From contig OY294070.1 of the NCBI GenBank assembly GCA_958510875.1, positions 118,090,703 to 118,154,702 on the forward strand: a DNA stretch of 64,000 nucleotides, in the 5' to 3' direction. This document shows, piece after piece, positions 11,523 to 23,639 of this stretch. Made by a program: the position numbers and the translations under genes. The notes beneath the pieces were generated by a model that was not told the origin of the DNA, ran no database searches, and saw only the letters and a list, made by a program, of their open reading frames with translations. Source of the stretch: Endomychus coccineus. Taxonomy: Eukaryota; Arthropoda; Insecta; Coleoptera; Endomychidae. The first letter of the stretch is position 1, and each line of letters begins with the position of its first letter.

Positions 11523-12646
11523 CGAGGGCAAGGTGACAGGTCCCTGAAAAATGAAACAAATAATTTATTTCGTCAAAACTTATTTTATTTCTCAACATAA
11601 TCTCCTTGTAGCCCGATACACTTCATCCAACGTTTTTCAAATTTTTCGATCTCTTCCAAATATTACGATTTCGTCAATTCTTCAAAATAGGCATTTGTTT
11701 CAATGATGACCTCATCGTTGGAGCTGAATCTCTTTCCGCCAAGCCATTTCTTCAAGTTTGGAAATAGATAAAAAACGCAGGGGGCAAATCTAGAGAATAT
11801 AGTGGATGACGAACCAATTCGTAGCGAAATTCGTGCAATTTTGCCCTTGCGACTGGGGACCTGCGCGCCGGCGTTGTCCTGGTGAAGATCACTTTTTGTC
11901 CTTTTCAAGGTAATAGATATGGACGATACCGTGTGCATCCAAAAAACTGTCCTCGATTAACCCACTTTGGCCTTTTTCGGCTTCGATTCGCCAAAGCAAG
12001 TTCACTGTTTCGACTGTTCTTTGGTCTCTGGTGTGTTGTGATGGATCCATGTTTCGTCCTTGGTGAAACGACGCAAAAAGTCCTCCTTATCCCGCTTAAA
12101 CATCGCCAAACACTCCTTTGAAGTTGTCACACCATCGCGCTTGTTGTTAACGGAAAACAAATGCTGAATCCATCTGGCAGATAGCGTTCTCATATTCAAA
12201 AATGTATGCAAAATGTTCCGTACCCGTTCGGTTGAAATGCCCATAGCACACTTTAACTCGCCGATCGTCCAATCTCATACCATGGATTTTATCGAAGATT
12301 TCTGGCGTTGTAACCTCAATTGGAGGACCGAAACGTTCGGCGTTCTTTGTGGTCATACCACCACAACGAAAATCTGTAAACCACTCGTGAATCGTTCCAA
12401 TCGATGATGAGCAGCCCCCACAATGTTTAACAAACGATGCTTTGATTCGCATAATGTATTTTCCATGTTTACAAAAATCTTCAAGGTTGTTTGCTTTCGA
12501 TGGGTATCAAAACGAAACTGTATATCATATCAGGTTGAAAAGTTTAATGCGTTCTATTTAAAGATGGTACAACACAAATGTCACATGGGAATTTTGATTG
12601 TGGCGCCATCTGTTTTATTTTCCAGGTACTTTTCACTTTGCCCTCG
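11523..12646 (-). mobile_element. mariner copy 1 (DD34D family), near full length
   Basis: The TIRs are CGAGGGCAAGGTGACAGG at the left and its complement ending GCCCTCG at 12646. Both are flanked by TA, the mariner target duplication. The minus-strand transposase reads from a mutated N terminus (KASFVKHCGGCSSS, 12450) through ISTERVRNILHTFLNMR (helix-turn-helix end), DETWIHHNTPETKEQ (first catalytic D), HQDNAGAQ (second D) and FYLFPNLKKWLGGKRF. The middle is deleted (KRTK joined to SDLHQDN) and several frames are shifted. The length of 1124 bp is a little short of a typical 1.3-kb mariner. All mariners in this window are one family. Confidence 0.93.
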
Positions 12647-14332
12647 TACAGCATGTCCATTTGTTGAGCAAGTTGTTCTGTTCAAATAAACAATGAATCG
12701 CTTTTAAATTCTTACCGTCTTGACGATGGCCCGATAATCAAGATAGGTATTGAATAAAAGTTCTATTGAATAAGTGCGAATTAAAACCGGATGTGTTAAG
12801 TGCAGGATGTGTCGCTCTTGTCGTGATCATAATTCACACAACCAGTGTGATTATCATTACATACCTTTGATTCATTCAAATTTCGAGACGTTTTGCTTAG
12901 CAGTATATAATGTGCACTGAGGCTTACGTTTTGTTGTTACTAGACTTATGAATAATTTCCTAATAAAAATTTGTTAATTCTTGGACATTTTTATTTTCCA
13001 TAGATGTAGAATTTTGTTTGGCCACGTCCCAATTTTTTCAATGTTTAGGTTATATGAAGAAATATTGTGCACTTCATTTGACAACAAAAATGAGGCGTTA
13101 TATATTCTTCTGTATTTTTATCTTTTGCGTCGAAACACCAACATGAGGTCATATCAATTCAATCTTCAAAATGTTCGTTATTTTGAACAAAGCGATTAAT
13201 CCTTTGAACTGAATTTGGTTGGGTGATCGTTCAAAGTGGTTAATCAGTAACTCATGGGTTCGGAATTTTCTATTTTAAGAAAGCTAATATAATCCTAAAT
13301 TGAAGGTCAATTTGACATTGCGAACAAAAAAGACTACAAGAAAAAAGACGATGCTAATAGGACATAAGCTGATCCCTGATGAAGCCACAATGGTCTTAAT
13401 GACGTTAAGGTAGAATCAGGTTAGTCATCTTCAGTTGTACTACCCTTTCAAAAAGATTGATCTTAAGAAGGATGTACAAAATTAATTGATCTACACCGGG
13501 GCATCGAATCGCATATTATGGTTATCAATGATCTACCAACCAGATCTTTGAATTCACGAAAATGTTAAACTTCGAAGGTACCACTGTGGAGTAATTGGTC
13601 AAAATGCTAGATTATAAATGGAAAACTTGCCTTTATAGATGTGCATTCAAGAGAAGAAGATATTTTTCCGCTAATGTTTTTCTTTTGCGTTATCCTACTA
13701 AAAGTAGCAGCATAGGGCGTAAAAGTTAAGAGCCCAATCTTTCATCAGAACAACAAGGGAAAAGGTAAAATATAATAAAAAAAAAAGTTTTCAGTAATAA
13801 TAATTGATTCGAAAAAATAAATTCGGAATTAGAAACTCGCACTGCGAGTTAGTTTGATCTCCTCATCTATATTGATATATCAATTTTTACATTCAAGAGA
13901 GTATGGTGTTGCAACGTTTTATTATTCATAATATATTATGATACAACAATACTACACCTTCTGCGGAGCCAATATTCAGAATGACACTCAGTAATATAGA
14001 CATCAAGATATAAGCCCTTCATAAATATATATCTTATCCTGTTCCCGAAATAGGGGTGGTAATAGGAATAATTGAATTATGGCAATAAAGTGATACTTGT
14101 CGTCCAAATTACACCCCTACCACCCTTCATCTCGTATCTGATGGCATATTACATAGAATATATGATTATTAGTTCTTTGTGTGCGAAATGACATTCGCAT
14201 TAGTTTTTTATTAAACTGACATCAAGGGGATTTAGCAAGAAACATTTTGAAATGTTGAAATTGGTACAAAAAGTCTAGAGCGTGTTCAGGCGAATACGAA
14301 TCTGTCTGGTTTAAACTTGAACTAGTCAAGAG
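12647..14332. other. No gene recognised; degenerate ribozyme-like motif at 13376
   Basis: Open frames such as 12981-13199 (+) have no known motif. A hammerhead-like CTGATGA with a four-base-pair stem II follows at 13376-13410, but the essential GAA is missing (see findings). The rest is AT-rich and featureless. Confidence 0.35.
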
Positions 14333-14377
14333 AAAATATTATTAGTGGTGAAATTTTTCACCACTGATAATATTTTT
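14333..14377. repeat. 45-bp near-perfect hairpin
   Basis: AAAATATTATTAGTGGTGAA and its near-exact complement TTCACCACTGATAATATTTT flank a short T-rich loop; there is one mismatch in about 20 bp. No ORF or terminator context explains it. It could be a small palindromic insertion, a MITE relic or a structured transcript. Function is unknown. Confidence 0.8.
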
Positions 14378-15734
14378 TCAGGGAACTGAAACTGAACTAA
14401 TTGAATGTGACAGAAGCGGAGACAGTGACCTCCAAAAACATCGATTCGATGAAAAATTAACATCACAATCGCTAAAATTCAAGAAAAACAATGCAGAAAT
14501 GCGAACAAATTATTCCAACAATACCAAAAAAAATCCAAGTAGGGATACATTTTTGGCAGCACCTAATTTTGGCTACTTATTAACTACTCAGACCTCCGCT
14601 ACCCCGGACGAGATCATCCCTACTTTCTCTGAAACTACTTTTGGACAATACTTTAGTTAAATTGATTTTTACTCCGCACACTATATGTAGTTTATGGGAA
14701 GTATTGTAGTTAGACTAAAAATTTCCGGATTTTCGCAGATATATCCGTTTCGAGTCCTTCTATACTATTGTTGAGATGACGTCTGTGTGTGCTTATATAC
14801 CTGCATAGCCCACTTTGGAGACGATTGTACTGTCCGACTGGTCTGTTCACGGATTTGAAATTTTGCAAATCGCTTCAAACTGTTTTGGGCTGCGGTAGAT
14901 CACGTCCAAGTGGTACTTTTGATGTCCATCTTCAGTTTAACAAAGGAAAATATAGTATTTTATTGAACCATAATGACAACAGTGTTTTTATGGTTATTTA
15001 AGACAGAGAGAGCATAGCAAACGACGTCTTCACTTGATCCGGCTTATAATATGATACAATGTATGTCCTCGTGTGGCGGCCAAATGGTAAATGCAATTAA
15101 CTTGAAATTTTGGAACTAGTTAGATTTTATGCTCGAAATTTACTGGCATAAAAATTCAATGTCGTACCTTGGGCCGTTTTTGACGCTATTCACTTCGTTT
15201 CGGGCACTGTTCAGTGCCCTAACTATCTGGACGATTGCAATGAAAAGGAAGAGCTCACGCAACTGCGAAACTTGTCCGAAAGACGGAATGAGCGTAGAGA
15301 ACGAAGCCTTCCTTTCTTTCGGCTCACTCACTCATTCCTTGTTAACCATTTAGGTATATGCGCCGCATACTGAGCTACCTCCTAGATAATATAATATACC
15401 ATACGCACATATTTATCCTGAAAAAGTATCCGAAATTCTCATTTTAGGATTTGAAAAACGTCACACTTTCGTCAACGAAGTGCTACTTCACATAGTTTCA
15501 TTTAATCACACTGTGATATTATTGAAATATATAATAATACAGTATGAAACATGGAGTTGTAAAACACATATATTGTTAATTCGAATAAACTTTCAATGAC
15601 AAAGAATATGACTTGACGTTTTTCTACCTATTTAATTGTTTCTAAGCCAATTACAATATATTTTCTGTTCTTTCTGATGTTAGCTGTTTACGCGGGGAAA
15701 GTCCGACTTAATTCAAGCTTTAGGTAACAAAATT
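14378..15734. repeat. Dispersed repeat copy (14700-14960) in otherwise gene-free DNA
   Basis: The segment 14700-14960 resembles 27936-28159: both have TATACTATTGTTGAGATGA-like sequence followed by CGTCTGTGTGTG, then TTTGCAAATCGCT and GTTTTGGGCTGCGG-like stretches. The two copies show a dispersed non-coding repeat of at least 220 bp. A short perfect hairpin, GGGCACTG-TT-CAGTGCCC, lies at 15206-15223. Frames at 14789-15001 and 15129-15353 have no known motif. Confidence 0.5.
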
Positions 15735-15822
15735 TGCTCGGTTGGATGGTATATTGAGTGAATTATATACAATAACTCCACTGACGCGGGTTCAAATCCC
15801 ATGTCTAAACCACTTTTTTTAA
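15735..15822 (+). repeat. tRNA-like degenerate sequence with pol III signals
   Basis: A D-arm-like GCTCGGTTGGATGG (A box) is followed by a good B box, GGGTTCAAATCCC, and then by a run of seven T. The anticodon arm does not fold and the acceptor stem is not complementary, so it is not a working tRNA. A tRNA pseudogene or SINE head is most likely. Confidence 0.35.
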
Positions 15823-16704
15823 GACACACGTATTTAACATTACAGATTTTCCAAAATTTCCTGTGTTACAATTTCCACCTCATCTTTTAGTTTCAATTTA
15901 TTATGTTACATCACATTTAATCCACAGATGTGTCTGAAAGCGAAAAATGGTGCTAACAGAAGGAGAGCGAGAGAAGTTAATGATCTTCAGATCAGTTTAT
16001 TTCTTCTTGGGATATTTTAATTTTGAATTTCCTTGAACCAGTTTCATTACTGACTGACAGGGCTGAAATAATTATAGGAGATTTAAGTATTTGACTTGCA
16101 ATAAAATATTAAAATAGCTACACTGTAATGAATGGTATTTCTTCCCTAAAATGGACATTATTGTTCCAGAAATAAAAACTTGCATTTGGAAGCTGATCTA
16201 ACCATACGGCCGCTGCTAGAATCCGATTATCCTGCTTATGGGTTGCAACGAGGGCTTAGTTTTGCTTCATTACCAAAGGTACATTTTTATATCTTTTAAT
16301 TACTTTTATGTTATGACAAATATGACAAATGTTTCTTCTATCAAAAAGGAGCCGTTCGTGATATCGCGATTTGTTTAGGCTTGTCGTGTTATCAACCACT
16401 CGTATGTTATCTAGTGTATTTTCTCTATGATCTGCTCCAATAATTAACTTTTATCTTTGAATCAAGTTATCACAATGGAAAGTTTGTTTTGAAACAAGTT
16501 GATGACAGATATTAATTCAATCGGATCATCAAAGGGTCGTTCAAAAAGGTGTATTTTGCTGTTTTCTTAATATAATTAAATTGTTTATATAATATAATTA
16601 AATTATGTAATAAAATGATACCTATAACCGAATGCTCAGAGCGGTTAAATTATGTGTTCTCAACATTACTAAGTTGAACCAGAAGATTAAGAGTAGAGAG
16701 GATG
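15823..16704. other. No gene recognised
   Basis: AT-rich sequence without conserved frames, up to the point where mariner homology starts. Nothing else is visible. Confidence 0.4.
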
Positions 16705-17687
16705 AGTTCTGTTTTGACACCCATCGAAAGCAAGCAACCTTGAAGATTTTCGTAAACATGGAAAAAAGTGAATTTCCCGTCTCGATTAAACATTATTTCT
16801 TGCGTGGAAAACATATTACGCACACCAAAGCATCGCTTGTTAAATATTATGGGGACTCTTCACCATCGACTGGAACGATTCACAAGTAGTTTACTGATTT
16901 TTCTTGTGGTACTCCTCGATAAAATCCATGGTATAATATTGGTCGGCGAGTTAAAGTGCACGGAATTGCTAAGGCTGTGGGCATCTCAACCGTACGAGTA
17001 CGGAACTTCAAAGGAATGTTTGGCGATATTCGAACACGATAAGGACTTTTTGCGCCGTTTCATAACCTTGGATGAAACATGGATTCATCACAAGACTCCA
17101 GAGACCAAAGAACAGTCGAAACAATGTACTTGTTCAGGCAAATCAAAGCCGAAAGAGGCCAAAGTGGGTTAATCGGCCAACAAAGTCATGGCAATAGTTT
17201 TTTGGGATGCACACGGTATCGTCCATATCGATTACCTTGAAAAGGGCAAAACGATCACCGGCGTGTATTAGGCAGAGCTGTTTGATCGATTTGAAGCGAA
17301 AGTGGCCGCATTTGTAAAAAGTGCTCTTCCACCAGAACAATACACCGGTTCGCAGTCGCGATGGCAAAATTGCATGAATTGCGCAACGAATTGGTTCATC
17401 ATATACCATATTCTCTAGAATTGCCCCCCTTGCCGTCATTATCTATTTCCAAACTTGAGAAATGGCTCGGCGGAAAGAAATTTGGTTCCAACGATGAGGT
17501 CATCGCTGAAACAAATGCCTATTTTGAAGGATTGCCGAAATCGTATTATTTGGAAGGGATCGAAAAATTAGAAAAACTTTGGACGGAGTGTAACGGGCCA
17601 CAAGGAGATTATGTTGAAAAATAATAAGTATTGACCAAATAAATCATTTCTAGTTTCAGTTTTCAGGGACTTTTCACCTTGCTCTCG
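16705..17687 (+). mobile_element. mariner copy 2, 5' truncated
   Basis: Homology to the mariner family starts in the 5' leader (TTTTGACACCCATCGAAAGC) and runs to the right TIR, ending GCTCTCG before TA. The left TIR is missing. The transposase starts MEKSEFPVSIKHYFLRGKH, has a stop after GTIHK, a deletion before the second half of the helix-turn-helix, and keeps LDETWIHHKTPETKEQ with the first catalytic D. Then come KVMAIVFWDAHGIVHIDYL, a frameshifted HQDNA region, and an open C terminus to 17624. Several stops make it inactive. It is one of the longest copies here. Confidence 0.92.
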
Positions 17688-17849
17688 TATATTATCACTC
17701 ACAAGAAGCCGCCCAAAAAAGAACGTATATATGAACAATCAGTAGATAAAAATCTAATCAATGGCGAATTTTGGGTAGTTACACACAAATGGGTAGAGAG
17801 GATATTCAATGTTGAATCTATAATATACGAAAAAAAAATCAGAATTATT

Positions 17850-19225
17850 GACCAAAGTCTTGATTCTCCACTACCGCTACTACTACCACGCAAATACGTA
17901 GAGAAATTTTTCGTTGTGTGACGTCGAGAATAAGAATATTCATCCTAGATCGGAGGGAAATGAATATTGTGATACTATTTCTGACAAAGGGGGAGTGAAG
18001 GAAAATCTTTAGAATCGACAATACAAACGAAGAAGGGTGGCTCCACAAATGTTGAAAGATCATCGAAATATGAGGAAAAAGTTTGCCCAAAGCTATTAGT
18101 AATTCTGGTGCTCGAATAAATACCATACTTGCACCAAATATTCCATCGATTTTGGTACCAATCTACAAAGTTAAATATACCGAAACACTACATCGATATT
18201 CAAGTATGTAATAGGGCAACCAGTAGGATTTCTGAATATTGACTTGGTGCTTGGGTAGGACTATTTCGTGGCTATCTATGTTTTACACGACTTCGTTAGT
18301 TCTTTTGACGGCTCCGCCCTTTGCTCGAGCGTCGGCTCGTCCAAATATTTCAAATTTGTCGTATCCTATCTTCGCAAAAACCAAAAAGGTTCACTCTAAA
18401 TATTGATGTGGTGAATGGAGACTTCCCAATTTGATACTATTGCGTTAGCAGCAGCCTTCGTGATCGTGACCAAAGTCTCGATTCTGCACTAACACTAGGT
18501 ACTACTACCACGCAATTGCGAAGAGAAACTGTTCGTTGTGTGACGTTGAGGATAAGAATATTCATGCGAGATCGGAGGGGGATGAATATTGTGATACCAG
18601 TACTGACAGGGGGAGTGAAGAAAAATTTTTAGAATCGACAATATAAACTGAAAACACGGAAAAAGAGCGGCTAAAGAATGTTGAAAAATCATTAAAGTAT
18701 GAGAAGAAAGTTGTACATGCCCCGAAATTATTTGAAATTCTGGTGCTCGAATAAATACCATATTTGTACCAAATGTTCGATCGATTTTGATATCAACAGT
18801 TTTGACAAGCTAACAATCATCACCTACGATTTCACATTTCGAATGAATCAACTTTGACATTCTCGACTATAGCAGTTAGATCAAGAGTGGAGCTGGTTTA
18901 AAAAAACTGAGGAAATCTTAGAAAAAGTGAACTTCACCAAGTTAAATATATTCACCATCGATAACTCTTTGAATATCTGGATGGGACTAATTCGTGACTA
19001 TTCATGTTTTCTACGACTTCATTAGTTCTTTTGAGGGCTCCGCTATTTGCTCAACAGCTATAATCAAAGATTGTCAGCATCTACTCATCCAAAATTTGCA
19101 ATTTTCCATATCCTAGGTTCAAATGTGATATTTGTTGGTTTGCAATCAAAAAGTTTCACCTTTAATATTAAAGTGGTAAATGGTAACTACTTAATTTGAT
19201 ATTGTTTTGTTATCAGCAGCCTCTA
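17850..19225. repeat. Two head-to-tail copies of a ~618-bp non-coding unit
   Basis: The sequence beginning GACCAAAGTCTTGATTCT at 17850 recurs at 18468, 618 bp later. Both units contain CGTTGTGTGACGT, GGGGGAGTGAAG, ATTCTGGTGCTCGAATAAAT and CGATCGATTTTG-like blocks in the same order. A second part (TATGTTTT then ACGACTTCGTTAGTTCTTTT) recurs near 18290 and 19010, and both units close with TTAGCAGCAGCC / TATCAGCAGCC. Frames on the minus strand at 17845-18126 and 18495-18761 share MVFIRAPE only because the DNA is duplicated. No coding function is evident. Confidence 0.85.
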
Positions 19226-20775
19226 TAACTCTATAGAGTTCAGAATTGGCAACAAAATATCCATAAAGTATGCTACTATGCTCATTAGTTAGTTATGAGA
19301 ATGAAAGGGAGCCCATCGCAATATAAAGGCAGCAGGAGAAAATTGTCAGTTTTATATGTTTATTATCTTAGAATAATAGTATCTTTATAGGTAATGACAT
19401 TAAGAATTCAGAATATTTACCTTATGACTATCGCCGAAAATCGTGATGATGATATTGGGGACAAATCCCCTACTTTTCTTCGAAAGTGGATCGTTTGAAG
19501 TTCAAATTATGCGCACCAACTGTTTATTACCGAATTGAAGACATAATATACCAGGAAAATGATAATCCCCACAAACACAATATTATGTACTTCTTTCTAC
19601 TTGTATACACAACAAACTATTATTTGGGGATGAATTATTGTCTTGAATTGAAACACATGTAAATCAAAAAAATTGATTCAAAGTAGAGTATTTATTTCTG
19701 AAATGTTCATCTAAGAATGGTGGACGCCGATAAAAAACAATTGTTCGCGCCAACTTCAACACACCGGAATCGCGAGCTTTTATCACCGCAATCGTAGTCG
19801 GCTTGGAGATATGACAGATCAACACGAGATACTGGTTGCTATGGGTGGTACATAAGCTGCGAGACAGAGAGCTTGCGCGTGGGTCGCCGGATCGTATGGG
19901 CGGTGCTTCCATTCATAACGAATGAAATGGGAAATGCAACGAGGCAGCGCAACAGAAAGAGATAGAGTGCCCCGTCGGCCCGGAACACCGGAGTTTCTTA
20001 AGTGGGGGATACCGATACACTTTATGAACAAACACTAAACAGTTTTTTTACGAGCGGATTAAAGCGAGATGGTTTAATAGATTTGTTTTCATCTAAGAAA
20101 GATGGATATGAAAGGCTTTACGCCGTGATATATTTGCTAGCGCTATTGGATGATGCAAAAGATTTCACATTATCCTTTTCATTTATTATTGTCTCTGTAT
20201 ATTTCTTTATTGTATTCTTTCGCTTTTCCGCTTTTTATTTATTATTCAAAAGTAATTATCTTTCTCTTATAGCTTCTATTAACAACGCTATTATCTTTCT
20301 GTGGTAAACTGATAAATTTACGGTTTTAAATGGGAAAATTTCCCTCCTTTAACAGACGTTTTTATTTTTATAAGTGAAATAAGTATCAGTAGCGGGTCAT
20401 GACAAAACACAAAGGCTGAACCTGTGACTTAGCGAGCAAATAATGCGTTAATCGTCTTGAAATTTTGAAAGCTGTGTTCAATATTTTCAAATGTTTGAAT
20501 TACACACATCAAAAGAATTTAAGGGTCAAGCATATTTTGGGATTGTTTGTTAATTCTCGGAGATCCACGTGGCATTATCGCGTTGCAGATGCTTGTTTGT
20601 TATTTACGCAATACTTTTTTATCATTTTGATCATCATGGCATGTGTTCCTCTTTTTTCCAACGACTATTCATTTCCTTCATGTCGTTCCTTGTTTCATTC
20701 ATCAGATGTTATCCGACCAGCGAATGGTAATTATTGAAAATTTTGAGTAGTGTTGTTTGTCTAAATTATTAACGT
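19226..20775. other. No gene recognised; GC-richer patch at 19700-20000
   Basis: Between about 19700 and 20000 the sequence is clearly richer in G+C and CpG than its neighbours (GCTTGCGCGTGGGTCGCCGG). Frames there on the minus strand have no known domain. A plus frame at 20002-20307 has a hydrophobic C-terminal half but no recognisable family. The patch could be the end of an unknown transposon or an exon or promoter remnant. Sureness is low. Confidence 0.3.
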
Positions 20776-21782
20776 AATCACCTTCAGAGAGACGTGCACT
20801 TAAGGGCCATTGGAATGTTTTTATCTGGAATGTCGCAGAGGGTTATTGCCAATGAATTAGGGACTAACCAGTCCACTATAAGTCGTTTATGGATTCGTTA
20901 TAATCAAACTGGTGATGTTAGAGAGCAACATACTGGCCGTACCAGAATGACAACGGCGGCACAGACAGATTTCTGAGAATCCAAGCTCTGAGAAATCCAA
21001 CCCACACGGCAGGTCAACTAAGTTTGGAACTCAGAAACGCTCACCATACATAGTGACCAAACTGTGACAAATAGACTACACGAGTCCAATTTACGTGTCA
21101 GGCGTCCATGGAGAGCTCCACCATTATCCAGAGGAAATCGCGAGGCCCGAATAGTCTGGGCTAGAAATCACATCGAATGGGGCGTGCAAGAATGGACTCC
21201 TGTGTTGTTTAGTGATGAATCGAGATTCGGTTTACGTCCAGATACTAGACGTACTCGTGTATGGAGACAATCTAGAAATGTTTGGAGACTTAGGACTGCA
21301 CAGGAAGTTCACAGCTACCAAGGCGGAACGGTGATGGTTTGGGGTGGTATCAGCATTGGCGGAAGAAGCGACCTCGTATTGCTGGAGAGGTTTGTAAAGG
21401 CTCTTAGATATAGGGACCTGATATTAGAACCATTTGTCATTCCGTATGCAGCTGCAGTAGGTGAAAACTTCATCTTCATGCATGACAATGCGCGCCCTCA
21501 TACCGCCGCGATCGTAAGAGATTACTTGGATGAGAGTGGTATAAGTGTTTTGGATTGGCCTGCTCAATCGCCAGACCTGAATCCGATTCAGCATGTGTGG
21601 GATTTGCTTGGCAGAAGAATTTTAAGGCGTAACATACTCTTCCAGACACGAAATTAATTGTTCCATACTCTGGTTGAAGAATGGAATGCGATTGATCAGG
21701 AAAGCATCGATAACCTTATTCTCAGCTTACCAAATCGATGTAGGGCAGTTTTGAACAATCGCGGTGGACACACTCTGTATTA
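20776..21782 (+). pseudogene. Tc1-type transposase, frameshifted, with catalytic E changed to Q
   Basis: An N-terminal helix-turn-helix (RAIGMFLSGMSQRVIANELG, then QSTISRLWIRY) is followed by a frameshift at about 20972 and two stops. The DDE core is open from 21064: VLFSDESRFGLRPD (first D), the Gly-rich GTVMVWGGISIGGRSDL, FMHDNARPHTA (second D) and WPAQSPDLNPIQHVWD. The third catalytic residue, 34 positions after the second D, is normally E (NPIEH); here it is Q (CAG), a single-base change from GAG. The tail reads to LNNRGGHTLY at 21782 after another frameshift near 21650. Clear TIRs were not found. Confidence 0.93.
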
Positions 21783-22694
21783 GACATTGACCAGTGACAA
21801 TTTTTTTGCTCAGAATCCTAAGTGCATTGAATTCGAATTTTTCACTCTTTTCAGTTAGATTAAAGCTTTCAATTGATTTGCAAACTTTGTATGAAATTAT
21901 AAATAAATTGTGTGGCAAAAGATTATGTTCTACGTGGGTAACAAAAATTGTATTGAATTTCTCATTACCAAGTGACGAAACCCTAAAAATATCGCTGACC
22001 CCTACATTTTTTTGATGAGTGTATATATTAGGTATATTGATTTAAACTTTTTACGGAATCAAAAACTATCGATCACTAAATTGATTTGTCCTTTACTTTG
22101 TCATATTCCAATTAAAAATTATGTAGACTATTCTAATAAATTTAAATTTAACATAGAGTATAATAATAATAGAACATCAAACAATCGATGGTAGAAGCGG
22201 TTACTCTATAGTAATTTATCATTATGATTAAATGAGAGAGTAATTTACTTTTTTTCTTATACCAATTTTAGTAATAACATGAAAACGTGACTATAGTTTC
22301 AACACCGAAGTGCTATTATCAAACAGATACACAATTATGAAGTAAAGAATATACAGTTCAATAGGAACTAAGGTACAAAGGTTAATGAGATTACAAATGA
22401 GATAGAGGGATCATCGAAAATTCCGAAAGATGTAGATCCAGAGAATTAAGAAACAATTCATGCATTAGGATAATTATTAATTAATATTCGAACAGTTATT
22501 CTCAGAGTGCTTTGAAAGACAAAGGAAAAGATCACTTTGATATAGTACGTCTAAATGATCATTTAAGATATCGTTATAGGAATTTTTGACACCTTCATAA
22601 ATCTCTATTGAAAATGCTCTAAGAATCATTGAGTGATATGTTGCTCATTTATGACTAAGAAGTGGGTTTTCTGTAAATGTTGAAGTTTATTCTA
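21783..22694. other. No gene recognised
   Basis: AT-rich. Short frames (21794-22015, 22012-22194) have no motif. TTTTTTTGATGAGTGTATATA near 22005 resembles a Tc1-type 3' end, but no matching left end was seen. Confidence 0.35.
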
Positions 22695-23539
22695 AGAGAG
22701 CAAGATGAAAAGTCCCTAAAATAAAACAGATGGCGCCACAATCGAAAATCCCATGGAACATTTGTGATGCACCAACCATCTTTAACTAGAACGCATTAAA
22801 ATTTTCAGACTGATATGTCATTCGGTTCTGTTTTGACACCCATCGAAAGCAAGCAACCTTGAAGATTTTTGTAAACATGAAAAAAATAGGTTTCGCGTCT
22901 TGCCTAAACATTATTGCTGGCCTGGAAATAACATTACGCAAACCAAAGCATCGCTTGTTGAATATGATGAGAACTCTTCACAATAGATTGAAACGATTCA
23001 CAAGTGGTTTGCTGATTTTCCTTGTGATAGTATGACCACAAAGGACGCCGAACGTTCTGGTCGTCCAATCTAGGTTTCAACGCCAGAAGTCACCGATAAA
23101 ATCCATGGTATGATATTGGACGATCGGCGAATTAAAGTGAACGAGATTGCTGAGGCTGTGGGCATCTCAACCGAACGGGTACTGAACATTTTGCATATAT
23201 TTTTGGCTAAGAAAAAGGTATTCTCCCACCAGGATAACGCACGGGCGCACAAGTCCACATATTCTCCAGATTTGGCCCCCTGCGATTTTTATCTATCTCC
23301 AAACTTGAAGAAATGGCTTGGCGAAAAGAGATTTAGCTCCATCGATGAGGTCATCGCTGAAACAAACCCCCATTTTGAAGGATTGCCGAAATCGTATCAT
23401 TTGGATGGGATCGAAAAATTTGAAAAACGTTGGACGAAGTGTATTGTGCTACAAGGGGATTATGTAAAGAAATAAAATAAGTTTTGCCAAGTAAATCACT
23501 TCTGGTTTCATTTTTCAGGAACTTCTCACCTTGCCCTCG
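22695..23539 (+). mobile_element. mariner copy 3, internally deleted
   Basis: The left TIR is AGAGAGCAAGATGAAAAG, preceded by TA; the right TIR ends GCCCTCG, followed by TA. The total is 845 bp. The 5' part of the transposase has stops (MKKIGFAS, KWFADFPCDSMTTKDAERS). Two internal deletions remove the first catalytic D region and the stretch between HQDNARAHK and YSPDL, leaving a continuous frame at 23110-23475. Confidence 0.93.
23110..23475 (+). pseudogene. Deleted mariner transposase with an open 121-codon frame
   Basis: The frame joins the second half of the DNA-binding domain (LDDRRIKVNEIAEAVGISTE, then RVLNILHIFL) directly to AKKKVFSHQDNARAHK and, after a second deletion, to STYSPDLAPCDFYLSPNLKK and the normal C terminus (GIEKFEKRW, LQGDYVKK). 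It therefore keeps the second and third catalytic D residues but lacks the first (DETWIHH). It could not catalyse transposition. Whether it is expressed, for instance as an inhibitory product, is unknown. Confidence 0.75.
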
Positions 23540-23639
23540 TATTATGGTTACGTATTAGTGTTAAATCTAACAAGTTGATTCCCCATCTTTTTTATTTCCA
23601 ATATACAGTTAATTTTTGGCTGAAGCTGGTTAATAAATG

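Noticed and set aside
15129..15353. Overlapping plus and minus frames around a perfect hairpin at 15206 as a small gene
   Set aside because: No motif on either strand; overlap of two open frames is expected around a palindrome.
17845..18761. Two minus frames both starting MVFIRAPE as a small gene family
   Set aside because: The similarity comes from the 618-bp DNA duplication; the rest of the frames diverge through indels, as in non-coding DNA.
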